Shown: piece by piece, positions 31,052-39,812 of the stretch
How positions within the stretch are numbered: position 1 is the stretch's first letter
How the letters are laid out: each line of letters begins with the position of its first letter
Assembly: GCF_008831085.1 (NCBI RefSeq)
Contig: NZ_WBJY01000001.1
Location: forward strand, 1,178,001-1,242,000
Direction: 5' to 3'
From: Pseudoclavibacter endophyticus
GTDB taxonomy: Bacteria > Actinomycetota > Actinomycetes > Actinomycetales > Microbacteriaceae
DNA: 64,000 nt
The notes under the pieces: generated by a model
Told to the model about the DNA's origin: nothing
Database searches by the model: none
The model's input: the letters and a program-made list of their open reading frames with translations, nothing else
Made by a program: the position numbers and the translations under genes

Positions 31052-32332
31052 TCAGCCGCGCGTGACGCCGAAGCTGGCGAGCGGGCTCTCATCGCACGCC
31101 GCGGCCGCGGGGCCGGGCCCGGCCCCGCCGGGTTTGCCGCGCTTGATCGTGACCCGTACCGGGCCGAGGCCCGATCGGGGCCGCGGGGGAGACGTGAGGT
31201 GCGAGTGATCGCCGCTCGGCTTCGGCACGGCCCCGTCGATCGCCTTCCGTGCCTCGAGTGCCTGCTCGCCGAACCCCTGCACGCACTCGGGGTCTGGCCC
31301 ATCGAGCGGCAGCCCGGTGAAGAACTTCGCCGCCATGCAGCCGCCCTTGCACGTGTCGTAGAACTGGCACGAGGTGCACGCACCGCCGGACTGCGGAGCG
31401 CGAAGGCGGGCGAACAGCTCCGACTCGCGCCAGACGCCCTCGAAACCGCCAGGGGTGCGGACCGAGCCGGCCAGGAACTCGTCGTGAATCGCGAACGGGC
31501 ACGCGTACACATCGCCGACCGGGTCGATGAGGCAGACGACGCGCCCTGCGCCGCACAGATTGAGCCCTGGAAGCGCCTCGCCGAACGCCGAGAGGTGGAA
31601 GAACGAGTCACCCGTGAGCACGTTCTCGCCATGCGCGACGAGCCAGTCATACAGCTCGCGCTGCTGTGACTGCGTCGGATGCAGCTCGTCCCACACGTCG
31701 GCCGCGCGCCCCGAGGGGCGGAGTCGCGTCAGCCTCAGCTGTGCTCCGTAGCGGTCCGCAATGGCTTTGAACTCGTCGAGCTGGCCGATATTCTGACGCG
31801 TGCACACGACCGAGATCTTGAAGTTCTTCATCCCGGCGTCGCGCAGATTCTCGAGTGCCGTCATTGCGAGTGCGTACGAGCGGGGGCCGCGAATGTAGTC
31901 GTTGACATCGGCCGTCGCCCCGTCAAGCGAGATCTGTACATCGACATAGTCGTTCGCGGCCAGCTGTTTCGCGACTTCCGGCGTGATCTTGACGCCGTTC
32001 GTCGAAAACTTCACGCCGACCTGGTGCGCCGTCGCATAGTCGAGCAGTTCCCAGAAGTCACTCCGCACAGTTGGCTCGCCGCCACCGATATTCACGTAGA
32101 ACACCTGCATGCGCTCGAGCTCGTCGATGATCGCCTTGCACTCGTCGGTCGAGAGCTCGTTCGGGTCGCGGCGGCCCGAGCTCGAGAGGCAGTGCACGCA
32201 CGAGAGATTGCACGCGTAGGTGAGCTCCCACGTGAGGCAGATCGGGGCGTCGAGCCCGCGCTCGAAGTGATCGACGAGACGAGCCGGCTTCGTGCCTGTC
32301 ACAGCGGGCGGTGGTGTGTCGATAAGCGTCAT
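31052..32332 (-). CDS. mftC: Mycofactocin radical SAM maturase
   Basis: A 426-residue radical SAM enzyme. The cluster motif is C41-N-L-S-C45-V-H-C48, followed by GGGEPTVRSDF and TNGVKI. A SPASM-type C-terminal region contains LCGAGRVVCLIDPVGDVYACPF, ACTSCQFYDTCKGGC and PECVQGFG. In the known pathway MftC oxidatively decarboxylates the C-terminal Tyr of MftA and then crosslinks it to the preceding Val. The ATG overlaps the mftB stop by 4 bases. A tail of about 45 residues after PSGDHSHL, rich in Gly and Pro, looks like an extension beyond the catalytic part. Confidence 0.95.
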   Translation of the reverse strand: MTLIDTPPPAVTGTKPARLVDHFERGLDAPICLTWELTYACNLSCVHCLSSSGRRDPNELSTDECKAIIDELERMQVFYVNIGGGEPTVRSDFWELLDYATAHQVGVKFSTNGVKITPEVAKQLAANDYVDVQISLDGATADVNDYIRGPRSYALAMTALENLRDAGMKNFKISVVCTRQNIGQLDEFKAIADRYGAQLRLTRLRPSGRAADVWDELHPTQSQQRELYDWLVAHGENVLTGDSFFHLSAFGEALPGLNLCGAGRVVCLIDPVGDVYACPFAIHDEFLAGSVRTPGGFEGVWRESELFARLRAPQSGGACTSCQFYDTCKGGCMAAKFFTGLPLDGPDPECVQGFGEQALEARKAIDGAVPKPSGDHSHLTSPPRPRSGLGPVRVTIKRGKPGGAGPGPAAAACDESPLASFGVTRG

Positions 32333-32604
32333 GCGGCTCGCTCCCGGATCATGTTGGACGCGGCGAGGCCGCTCAGTGCGGCCAGGTACTTACCCTGCTC
32401 GGGCGGGGCGATGCCCGCCGCGACGACGGCTTCGCGCATGCTCGCATGGCTGTCGAGCGAGTCGACGATGCTGAGAAGCGCGCGCTCCTTCAAGAACGAG
32501 AGCTTTCTCGTTTCGAAGTGATACAGCAGTGCGCCGAATCGTTCAGGGCGTATTGCGACGCGCGGATGCACTTGCCACGGTCGATCTGCATCGAACTCAG
32601 ACAT
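32329..32604 (-). CDS. mftB: Mycofactocin precursor-binding protein
   Basis: A 91-residue PqqD-like peptide chaperone. It contains HPRVAIRPERFGALLYHF and KLSFLKERALLSIVDSL, the usual MftB core. It presents the MftA precursor to MftC. It lies 18 bases after mftA and overlaps mftC by 4 bases. The C-terminal helices after APPEQGKYLAAL complete the winged-helix-like fold. Confidence is high from both sequence and position. Confidence 0.93.
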   Translation of the reverse strand: MSEFDADRPWQVHPRVAIRPERFGALLYHFETRKLSFLKERALLSIVDSLDSHASMREAVVAAGIAPPEQGKYLAALSGLAASNMIRERAA

Positions 32605-32622
32605 GAGGGTCGCCGCTCTCGA

Positions 32623-32757
32623 TCAGTAGACGCCGCACATGCCGTCGATGGAAACCTCTTCGACGAGACTTTCGGTCTCCACCGGTGATTCTGCGGCGGA
32701 TGCTGAGGCATTCTCGGCGGAGGACGAGGCGGTTTCGGTCGCGATTGGGGAATTCAT
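32623..32757 (-). CDS. mftA: Mycofactocin precursor peptide
   Basis: A 44-residue peptide gene. The ATG at 32757 is preceded by GAGGAG at a 7-base spacing, and the TGA is at 32623-32625. The leader is rich in Ser, Ala and Glu, followed by SLVEEVS and the conserved C-terminal core IDGMCGVY. In characterised systems the final Val-Tyr becomes the redox-active core of mycofactocin after MftC and MftE action. Being so short, it is easily missed by gene callers. It starts the mftABC operon and is divergent from mftR across a 126-base region with a palindromic operator candidate. Confidence 0.95.
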   Translation of the reverse strand: MNSPIATETASSSAENASASAAESPVETESLVEEVSIDGMCGVY

Positions 32758-32852
32758 GATTGCACTCCTCAGAACCCCAACGTCTGCACTGACGAAGAGG
32801 AATTTCTTGGTCGCCGACTCTGGCGATTTCCGTTCGGTGCGATCATACTAAT

Positions 32853-32865
32853 GGCACTCAGTGCC
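32853..32865. promoter_or_regulatory. GGCACT-N-AGTGCC palindrome, candidate MftR operator
   Basis: A perfect 6-base inverted repeat around one base. It lies in the divergent region between mftA (start 32757) and mftR (start 32884) and ends 18 bases before the mftR ATG. Its position and dyad form fit a TetR-family autoregulatory site controlling both directions. Confidence 0.5.
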
Positions 32866-32883
32866 GAATGGAAGGGGGTGTCG

Positions 32884-33546
32884 ATGAAGACCACCGCCGA
32901 CTCTGACCGGGCGACCGGCGGGGGTGCAGCGCGCCCACGTACGGGACGGGCGAAGGCCACGACCGCGGCTGAGCTCGAGCGCATAGGCCTCGACCTGTTC
33001 GTCGCGAGGGGCTTCGACGCCGTCACCGTCGACGACATCGCTTCGGCCGCCGGGATCGGCCGCCGCACCTTCTTCCGGTACTACGCCTCCAAGAACGACC
33101 TGCCGTGGGGCGACTTCGATGGCTTGCTGCGCGGCATGCGCGAGAACCTCGACGCTATCCCCGAGGACGTTCCGCTCGCGGCCGCCCTCCGACAGGCGAT
33201 CATCGACTTCAACGCGTTCCCCGCCAGCGACATGGCGCACCACCGGCGCCGCATGCGCGTGCTGCTCGAGAGCCAGACGCTCGTTGCGCACTCGGCGCTG
33301 CGATACGCCGACTGGCGGCGCGTGGTCTCCGATTTTTCGGCGAGTCGACTGGCCCTTCATCCCGACCACGTGTTGCCGAACGTGATCGGCCGGGTGTGCC
33401 TCGCGATCTCGCTCGCGTCATACGAGCAGTGGCTCCACGACGAGAAGGCCGACCTCCCAACCCTCATCGCGGCGGGCTTCAAAGGTCTCGGCGCGATCTT
33501 CGCCGCGCACGACGAGGAGGTGACGCGGGCCCATGAAGACGCATGA
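32884..33546 (+). CDS. mftR: Mycofactocin system TetR family regulator
   Basis: A 220-residue TetR-type repressor. The helix-turn-helix is in about 27-72, with ATTAAELERIGLDLFVARGFDAVTVDDIASAAGIGRRTFFRYYASKNDLPWGDF recognisable piecewise. The segment WGDFDGLLRGMRENL is typical of MftR. The ATG at 32884 is preceded by GGAAGGGGG. An upstream ATG at 32851 would put the palindrome and this ribosome site inside the gene and is rejected. It overlaps mftG by 14 bases. MftR is known to respond to acyl-CoA esters in mycobacteria; here that is inference. Confidence 0.92.
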   Translation: MKTTADSDRATGGGAARPRTGRAKATTAAELERIGLDLFVARGFDAVTVDDIASAAGIGRRTFFRYYASKNDLPWGDFDGLLRGMRENLDAIPEDVPLAAALRQAIIDFNAFPASDMAHHRRRMRVLLESQTLVAHSALRYADWRRVVSDFSASRLALHPDHVLPNVIGRVCLAISLASYEQWLHDEKADLPTLIAAGFKGLGAIFAAHDEEVTRAHEDA

Positions 33547-35032
33547 CGTGATCGTCGTCGGCGCGGGGTCGTCGGGCTCGCCGCTCGCCGCTCGCCTGAG
33601 TGAAGAGCGTGACTGCTCGGTGCTGCTGCTCGAGGCCGGGCCCGATTCGTCGTCAAAGACACTGCCGAACGACCTCTCCGGCGCGTTGCCCGGCAGCCCC
33701 CTCGCGTGGACCTACCGTGCAGACCTCGGTGACGGGCGCCGCTACGAGGTCGCGCGAGGGCGCGTGCTCGGCGGCTCGAGCGCCGTCAACGGCGGCCTGT
33801 TCCTGCGCGCGCGACCTGCCGATTTCGACGCGTGGGCTGCCGCGTGCGGCGACGACGGCTGGTCGTACGAGACAGCGCTGCCAATTCTGCGAGAACTCGA
33901 GACGGACCTCGATTTCGGCGCGAGCGAGCTCCACGGCGCCGATGGTCCGATGCCCGTTGCGCGCGCCGGCCAGGCGCACGCGGCCTCCCGTGCCTTTGCC
34001 GCGGCGGCCCGCGAGCTCGGTCACGTCGACGAACCCGACAAAAACGCCGGGAGCCGGGCGGGCGTCGGCCCCCTACCGCGCAACATCATCGCCGGCGAGC
34101 GGCGAAGTACGGCGCACCAGTATCTCGACCCCGCGCGCAGCCGGCGCAATCTCGAGATCCGCACCGGCACGGTCGTCGACGCCATCACCACGCGGGGCGG
34201 GGCCGCGACCGGCGTCGAAGTCGGCGGTGAGCACCTTGCGGCCGGCCAAGTCGTGCTGTGCGGCGGCGCCGTAGAGACGCCGCGCCTGCTTCAGGCGTCC
34301 GGCATCGGCGCGGCCGACACGCTCGCCTCAGCGGGCATCACGCCGCTCGTCGACCTGCCCGGCGTCGGGCAGGGGTCGAGCGACCACCCCAACCTCATGC
34401 TCGGCTGGCTCATGCTCGGCCAGACGGGGCGCGGCGATGACGCCCGCGGCGAGAGCTTCACGTCCGCGCTGCACCTGGAAGCCTCGCGCGGCGACGAGCT
34501 CGAGCTCCTGCTCAGCCTCCGCCCGCTCGCCGCGCTCTTCGGGGGCACCGGACTGCCCGGCGAGCGCCTGTTCGTGGCCAGCGCGGGTGTGACCGATGCC
34601 CGCGGCCGCGTGACCATCGACGGCCCCGGCGCGCGCCCGCTGCTCGCGTACCGCTATCTCGCGACCGATCGTGACCGGCATCGGATGCGCGAGGTCGTGC
34701 GCGCGGCCGCCGCGCTCGCGGCGACGGACGCGATGTCCGACGTCTTCGGCGGCTTCGTCGACCTCGACGCACCGACGCTCGAGGACGACACGGCGCTGGA
34801 TGCGTGGGTGCGACGCCACCTCAGCACCGCACTCCACCTCAGCGGCACGGCGCGCATGGGCCGTGACCACGACCCCGACGCAGTCGTCGACGCCAGCGGC
34901 CGGGTGCGCGGCATCGACCGGCTTCGCGTCGCCGACACGTCAATACTGCCGACCGCCCCGACCCGCGGCACCGCCGCCACGGCGATCTTCATCGGCGAGC
35001 TCCTCGCCGACCGATTGCAGGCCGGGTACTAG
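33533..35032 (+). CDS. mftG: Mycofactocin-associated GMC oxidoreductase
   Basis: A 499-residue FAD enzyme of the glucose-methanol-choline family. The flavin motif is VIVVGAGSSGSPLA at the N-terminus, followed by the GMC signature GRVLGGSSAVNGGLFLR. Near the C-terminus are HLSTALHLSGTARMG (with the usual catalytic His region) and PTAPTRGTAATA. MftG is thought to reoxidise mycofactocin and pass electrons towards respiration. The start lies inside mftR (14-base overlap), so both are cotranslated. In this locus it lies upstream of mftDEF, unlike the common order in which it follows mftF. Confidence 0.92.
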   Translation: MKTHDVIVVGAGSSGSPLAARLSEERDCSVLLLEAGPDSSSKTLPNDLSGALPGSPLAWTYRADLGDGRRYEVARGRVLGGSSAVNGGLFLRARPADFDAWAAACGDDGWSYETALPILRELETDLDFGASELHGADGPMPVARAGQAHAASRAFAAAARELGHVDEPDKNAGSRAGVGPLPRNIIAGERRSTAHQYLDPARSRRNLEIRTGTVVDAITTRGGAATGVEVGGEHLAAGQVVLCGGAVETPRLLQASGIGAADTLASAGITPLVDLPGVGQGSSDHPNLMLGWLMLGQTGRGDDARGESFTSALHLEASRGDELELLLSLRPLAALFGGTGLPGERLFVASAGVTDARGRVTIDGPGARPLLAYRYLATDRDRHRMREVVRAAAALAATDAMSDVFGGFVDLDAPTLEDDTALDAWVRRHLSTALHLSGTARMGRDHDPDAVVDASGRVRGIDRLRVADTSILPTAPTRGTAATAIFIGELLADRLQAGY

Positions 35033-35209
35033 CGCACCGGACGCGACATCGCCCCACCGCGCGCATCCGCAACGAATCCCGCAGTCAGCCACCACCCCGA
35101 CATGAACCACAGCACACAACACGGAACGGAATCACCCAACACGAGCAGACGCGCCACGAGGCGCGTCCCCACGCGAAGCAGCCACACGACACATCACTCG
35201 GAGCCAACG

Positions 35210-36121
35210 ATGACCTCGACAGATACCTTCGCCCCCACCACCGACGCCCGCGCGGCCAACGCGCCCGCCACCATACGCCCGGCCGTTCGCGGCACCGGCG
35301 CATCCGCCCCCAACCCCGCCCTGGGCGCCGCCCCGATCGACGACCTCGCCGACTCGGCGACCGAGCGCATGACGGCCTGCGGCCGTGTGCTCGCCGTGCT
35401 CGAGGTCTTCGACGAGGACCACATCACCCTCACCCTCAGCGAGATCAGTCGCAGGGCCGGGCTGAGCCTTTCGACGACGCACCGACTCGTCGGCGAACTG
35501 CACCGGTGGGGAGCGCTCGAGCGCGGCTCCGACGGCCGATACGCCGTCGGGATGCGCGTGCTCGAGCTCGGCGCGCTCGAGCCGCAGGGTCTCCGGCTGC
35601 GCGAGGCGGCGAAGCCGTATCTCGGCGACCTGCACGCCGCGACGGGCGCCGACGTGAACCTCTCGGTGCGCGACGGCACCGACGTCGTGTACATCGACTC
35701 CATCCGGGCGCGCGGGGGAGCCCCCGTTCTCACCCGACTCGGCGGTCGCTGGCCGATGCACGCGACCGCCACCGGCCATGTGCTCCTCGCGTGGGCGGCA
35801 CCCGCGTTCCGAGAGCGCGTGCTCGCGGGCCAGCTCAAGCGGTTCACGAGCACGACGATCACCGATCCGGACGAACTGCGGCGCGCCCTCGCTCGAGTGC
35901 GCCAGGCCGGCGCAGCCATCGTCGAGAACACCATCACGCACGGCGCGCTCGCCATAGCCGTCCCGGTGCGCGGCACCCAGGATCGCCCGATCGCCGCCGT
36001 CGGCGTCACCGTCCCCTCGGGTTCGGTGTTGCCGCACGTGCTGCTGCCGACGTTGCTCGCCGCCGCCAACGAGATCTCGCGTGCGCTCACGGGCGGCCGT
36101 CGCCAGCAACGCTCGGCGTAG
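35210..36121 (+). CDS. IclR family transcriptional regulator within the mft locus
   Basis: A 303-residue regulator. A low-complexity N-terminus (about 60 residues, rich in Ala, Pro and Thr) precedes a winged helix (about 60-125, with LSEISRRAGLSLSTTHRLV). The effector domain has WPMHATATGHVLLAW and ALAIAVPV. The ATG at 35210 has GGAG at 7 bases; an ATG at 35102 is possible but has no clear site. It lies between mftG and mftD, an unusual position in mycofactocin loci. It resembles the IclR protein encoded at 192. It may link mycofactocin synthesis to a catabolic substrate. Confidence 0.88.
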   Translation: MTSTDTFAPTTDARAANAPATIRPAVRGTGASAPNPALGAAPIDDLADSATERMTACGRVLAVLEVFDEDHITLTLSEISRRAGLSLSTTHRLVGELHRWGALERGSDGRYAVGMRVLELGALEPQGLRLREAAKPYLGDLHAATGADVNLSVRDGTDVVYIDSIRARGGAPVLTRLGGRWPMHATATGHVLLAWAAPAFRERVLAGQLKRFTSTTITDPDELRRALARVRQAGAAIVENTITHGALAIAVPVRGTQDRPIAAVGVTVPSGSVLPHVLLPTLLAAANEISRALTGGRRQQRSA

Positions 36122-36136
36122 TCAATGCCCGCACCC

Positions 36137-36166
36137 TTCTTCCACGCGGTAGTGCCGCGGCGGAAG
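36137..36166. terminator. Bulged hairpin between iclR and mftD
   Basis: CTTCC (with one unpaired A) and CGCGG pair with CCGCG and GGAAG (with two unpaired bases) around a TAGTG loop, just after the iclR stop. It could be an attenuator or weak terminator. It also contains a TTCCA half-site. Confidence 0.35.
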
Positions 36167-36185
36167 ACCACCGGCGTCAATAGCA

Positions 36186-36200
36186 TTGCCAGAGCGGCAA
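36186..36200. promoter_or_regulatory. TTGCC-N5-GGCAA inverted repeat before mftD
   Basis: A perfect 5-base dyad with a 5-base centre, 26 bases before the mftD ATG. It is close enough to the start to act as an operator for mftDEF. It differs from the GGCACT dyad at the mftA/mftR promoter. Confidence 0.35.
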
Positions 36201-36225
36201 CGACGCCCGAAAGGAACCGAAACGC

Positions 36226-37491
36226 ATGACAAACCCCTGGTTCGAGACGGTCGCTGAGGCACAGCGCCGAGCCAAGCGCCGCCTTCCGCCCTCGGTCTAC
36301 GGGGCGCTCGTGGCCGGCAGCGAACGCGGCCGCACCATCCGAGACAACGGCGCGGCGTTCGCCGATTTGGGGTTGGCTCCCCACGTCGCCGGTCACCACG
36401 CCGAACGCGATCTGTCGACGACGGTGTTCGGCATCCCCGTCGCTCTTCCCGTGCTCATCTCGCCGACCGGCGTGCAGGCCGTGCATCCCGACGGCGAGGT
36501 CGCCGTCGCCCGGGCCGCCGCCAACCGCGGCACCATCATGGGGCTGAGCTCGTTCGCCTCGAAGCCGGTCGAAGAGGTCGTCGCGGCCAATCCCAACACG
36601 ATGTTCCAGGTTTACTGGTCGGGCGATCGAGACGTGATGGCGCAGCGCATCGAGCGCGCCAAGGCGGCCGGGGCGAAGGGGCTCATCGCGACGCTCGACT
36701 GGTCGTTCTCCCACGGCCGCGACTGGGGCAGCCCGTGGATCCCCGAGCGCCTCACCTTGAAGGCCGCGGCGAAGTTCGCCCCGCAGGCGTTGCGCCGCCC
36801 GCGCTGGCTCGCCTCGTACGTCCGCTCGGGCCGCGTCCCCGACCTCACGGCTCCCAATCTGCAGCCGCCGGGCGGCGAGGCCCCGCCGTTCTTCGGCGCG
36901 TACGGCGAGTGGATGTCGACCCCGCCGCCGACCTGGAGCGATGTCGCGTGGCTCCGTGGACTCTGGCCGGATGCGCCGTTCATGCTGAAGGGCGTCACGC
37001 GAATTGACGATGCGAAGCGCGCCGTCGACGCCGGGGTCACCGCGATCAGCGTGTCAAACCACGGCGGCAACAACCTCGATACGACTCCCGCGACCATTCG
37101 TGTGCTCGGCGGGATCGCCGATGCCGTCGGCGCGGACATCGAAGTACTCCTCGACGGCGGCGTGCGCCGGGGCGGCGACGTCGCGAAGGCGCTCGCATTC
37201 GGCGCGAAGGCGGTCATGATCGGTCGCGCCTACCTGTGGGGACTCGCGGCGAACGGCCAAGGCGGCGTCGAGAACGTGCTCGACATCCTCCGCGCCGGCC
37301 TCGACTCGGCCGTGCTCGGGCTCGGCAAGCGGTCGATCCACGAGCTGTGCCCGGAAGACCTCGTGGTTCCGCGGGACTTCCAGCTGCGCCTGGGTGCCGA
37401 CGACGACGCCATGCCGGAGGTCGATTCGCCGATCTTCGTGGAGGCGGAAGCCCTCGCCCGCCGCCACGACGTGGCGCCGACGCCGGGATAA
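36226..37491 (+). CDS. mftD: Pre-mycofactocin synthase (FMN-dependent, lactate-oxidase-like)
   Basis: A 421-residue FMN protein of the alpha-hydroxy-acid oxidase fold. It has ISPTGVQAVHPDGE, FQVYWSGDRD, a substrate-loop region with WSDVAWLRGLWPDAPFMLKGV, and ISVSNHGGNNLD near the active site, where family hydroxy-acid oxidases have NHGGRQLD. The C-terminal phosphate site is LLDGGVRRGGDVAKALAFGA. MftD oxidatively deaminates the Val-Tyr-derived intermediate to give pre-mycofactocin. It is the first gene of the mftDEF group; AAAGGA lies about 10 bases before the ATG. Confidence 0.94.
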   Translation: MTNPWFETVAEAQRRAKRRLPPSVYGALVAGSERGRTIRDNGAAFADLGLAPHVAGHHAERDLSTTVFGIPVALPVLISPTGVQAVHPDGEVAVARAAANRGTIMGLSSFASKPVEEVVAANPNTMFQVYWSGDRDVMAQRIERAKAAGAKGLIATLDWSFSHGRDWGSPWIPERLTLKAAAKFAPQALRRPRWLASYVRSGRVPDLTAPNLQPPGGEAPPFFGAYGEWMSTPPPTWSDVAWLRGLWPDAPFMLKGVTRIDDAKRAVDAGVTAISVSNHGGNNLDTTPATIRVLGGIADAVGADIEVLLDGGVRRGGDVAKALAFGAKAVMIGRAYLWGLAANGQGGVENVLDILRAGLDSAVLGLGKRSIHELCPEDLVVPRDFQLRLGADDDAMPEVDSPIFVEAEALARRHDVAPTPG

Positions 37492-37499
37492 GGGTCGCG

Positions 37500-38291
37500 G
37501 TGCCGAACGACGCAGGCGAGACCGGTCCCGCCGCCTCGCGGCGACCCGCGGCGCTCGCTGACCGGGTGTCCCGCGAGGCGCACGGCGCGATCCTCGTGGT
37601 CCCGCTCGGATCGACCGAGCAACACGGCCCGCACCTTCCCCTCGATACCGACACCGTGATCGCCACGGCCGTCGCCGAGCGTCTCGTCGAGCGGTTTCGC
37701 GCTTCGGGCGACGATGCCGTCCTCGCGCCGGCCATCGCGTTCGCCGCGAGCGGCGAGCACGCCGCCTTCGCCGGCACCGTGTCGATCGGGGCCGAGGCGC
37801 TCGCCGTCGTGCTCATCGAGCTCGCCCGTTCGGCCTCGGCGTGGGCCGGCCGGATCATCATCGTCAACGCGCACGGCGGCAACGTACCGACGCTGCGGCG
37901 GATCATGCCGACGCTCGAGGACGAGTCGCGACGAGTCACATGGGTCGCGTGCGAACCGCCGCCCGCGAGCGCGCCCGCCGTGGTGGGGGAGCGGGCCGGG
38001 CGGGTCGCGAGCGATCTGCACGCCGGCCGCACCGAGACCTCGCTCATGCTGCACCTCGCGCCGGCACGCGTGCGTCTTGACGCAGCCGAGGCCGGCGTCA
38101 CGGCACCCCTCGGCGAGCTGCTGCCCGCCATGCTGCGGGGCGGCGTCGCGATGGTCTCGCCCAACGGCGTGATCGGCGACCCCCGTGGGGCGAGCGCCGA
38201 CGAGGGCCGGATGCTGTTCGAGGCGATGGTCGACGAGGTGCACGAGCGTGCCCGGGCCGACATTCCTGTGGCGACGGAGCTACCCGCGTGA
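37500..38291 (+). CDS. mftE: Mycofactocin precursor peptide peptidase (creatininase family)
   Basis: A 263-residue creatininase-fold hydrolase. The metal-site motif is PLGSTEQHGPHLPLDTDT, followed by IIIVNAHGGN, HAGRTETSLML and a C-terminal helix. MftE releases the C-terminal two-residue core from the MftC-modified MftA peptide. The start is set at GTG 37500, with AAGGG upstream and 8 bases after the mftD stop; earlier in-frame codons lie inside mftD. It overlaps mftF by 4 bases. Confidence 0.92.
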   Translation: MPNDAGETGPAASRRPAALADRVSREAHGAILVVPLGSTEQHGPHLPLDTDTVIATAVAERLVERFRASGDDAVLAPAIAFAASGEHAAFAGTVSIGAEALAVVLIELARSASAWAGRIIIVNAHGGNVPTLRRIMPTLEDESRRVTWVACEPPPASAPAVVGERAGRVASDLHAGRTETSLMLHLAPARVRLDAAEAGVTAPLGELLPAMLRGGVAMVSPNGVIGDPRGASADEGRMLFEAMVDEVHERARADIPVATELPA

Positions 38292-39775
38292 TGCCGGCCG
38301 TGCGGCGCGCATTCGCGCGACCGGCCGTCCCGCCCGTCGTCCCCCTCCCCGCCGCTCCGGGCGCGGGGGAGCTCCCCGTCGGGGCTCGCGTGCGACTCGC
38401 GAATGCGACGCGCGTGCTCGATGGCGGCGCGGTCCTCGCCGGAGGCACGCCGTCGCGCGTCACGAGGCTCCGCGAGGCGGCGACCGGACGCATCCGCGAC
38501 CGCGAACTCGCCGTGGCCGATCGTGCTTCGGCCGCGCTCGCGGGCTACCTCATCGATGCCGGCATGGCCGACCCGGAACCCGCATCGCTGCCGGTCGTCG
38601 AAACGGGCTCGCTCACCGTCGTGATCCCGGCCTATCGGCGGTCGCAACCGCTCGAACGGCTGCTGGCGAGCATCCGGAACGATCTCCGCGACGTGCGCAT
38701 CATCGTGGTCGACGACGCGACGCCCGCAGACGAGGCCGAGCCGCTTGCCCGGGCGGCCGCGGACCACGGCGCCGAGCTCGTGCGGGCAGAACGCAACGCG
38801 GGCCCGGCGGCCGCCCGCAACCTCGGGCTCGCGCGTGCGTCGACCGAGTTCGTGCTGTTCATCGATACCGACGCGGTGCTCGGCCCGGGCGCAGCGCAGC
38901 TGCTGCTCCGGCACTTCGTCGACCCGAAGTTGGGCGCCGCCGCTCCCCGGATCGCCGCGCTGCCGCGGCGGGACGAGAACTGGGTGCTTCGATACGAATC
39001 GGCCCGGTCGTCGCTCGACCACGGCGAGACCGGAGGGCTCGTGCGACCTCTCTCCCCGCTGTCGTGGGTCTCGAGCACGTGCCTCCTGGTGCGGCGCGCG
39101 GCAGTCGCAAGCGGCTTCGAGGCCGGGATGCGGGTGGGCGAGGACGTCGACCTCGTGTGGCGACTGCACGCGGCCGGCTGGCGTGTGCGGTACGAGCCGC
39201 GAGCCGTCGTGCAGCACGAGCATCGCCGCGATGTCCGCGAGTGGCTCGAGCGCAAGTTCGTCTACGGCACCGGGGCGGACGCGCTCGCGACGCGACACCC
39301 GGGGCTCGTCGCGCCGGCCGTGCTCGCGCCCTGGGCGGTCGGCGGCCTCGTCGTCCTCGCGGCGCAGCGGTGGTGGTCGCTGCCGGTCGTCGGGGTACTG
39401 GTGGCCGTGACGGCGGCGCGGGTCTCGCGCAGCCTGCCAGGAATCGACCGGCCGCGGGCCGAGGCGACGAGGCTCACGCTCACGGGGTTCGGCTGGGCGC
39501 TCACGCAAGGTGCCGCGCTACTGCTGCGGCACTGGTGGCCGATCGCCGTCGCGGCCGCGGGCGTGTCCCGGCGCGCCAGGCTGGCGCTCGTCGTCGCGGC
39601 CGTCGCGGATGCCGCGTGGGAGTACCGCCGGCTGCGCCCGACGGGCGGTTTGCTGCGCTTCGCGATCGCCAGGCGCCTCGACGACCTCGCTTACGGGGCG
39701 GGCGTGTGGGTGAGCGCCGTGCGCGGTCGCACCACGGCGCCACTGCTCCCGCTCATCCGCCGCCGCAATCGATGA
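38288..39775 (+). CDS. mftF: Mycofactocin glycosyltransferase
   Basis: A 495-residue enzyme with a GT2 catalytic domain. About 95 N-terminal residues are followed by LTVVIPAYRRSQPLERLLASI, IIVVDDATP, RNAGPAAARNLGLA and the acidic FIDTDAVL motif. Then come GEDVDLVWRLHAAGW and hydrophobic segments towards the C-terminus that should bind the membrane. MftF adds glucose units to the cofactor core. GTG 38288 overlaps the mftE stop; ATG 38291 is one codon later and equally possible. It ends the mft block. Confidence 0.92.
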   Translation: MMPAVRRAFARPAVPPVVPLPAAPGAGELPVGARVRLANATRVLDGGAVLAGGTPSRVTRLREAATGRIRDRELAVADRASAALAGYLIDAGMADPEPASLPVVETGSLTVVIPAYRRSQPLERLLASIRNDLRDVRIIVVDDATPADEAEPLARAAADHGAELVRAERNAGPAAARNLGLARASTEFVLFIDTDAVLGPGAAQLLLRHFVDPKLGAAAPRIAALPRRDENWVLRYESARSSLDHGETGGLVRPLSPLSWVSSTCLLVRRAAVASGFEAGMRVGEDVDLVWRLHAAGWRVRYEPRAVVQHEHRRDVREWLERKFVYGTGADALATRHPGLVAPAVLAPWAVGGLVVLAAQRWWSLPVVGVLVAVTAARVSRSLPGIDRPRAEATRLTLTGFGWALTQGAALLLRHWWPIAVAAAGVSRRARLALVVAAVADAAWEYRRLRPTGGLLRFAIARRLDDLAYGAGVWVSAVRGRTTAPLLPLIRRRNR

Positions 39776-39812
39776 AGACCGGTGGCCTCACGAGGGGCGT
39801 CCCGACTCGGGC

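Noticed and set aside
37214..39508. 764-residue minus-strand open frame opposite mftD, mftE and mftF
   Set aside because: It is opposite clear mycofactocin genes and its composition is dominated by Arg, Ala and Gly, with no motif.
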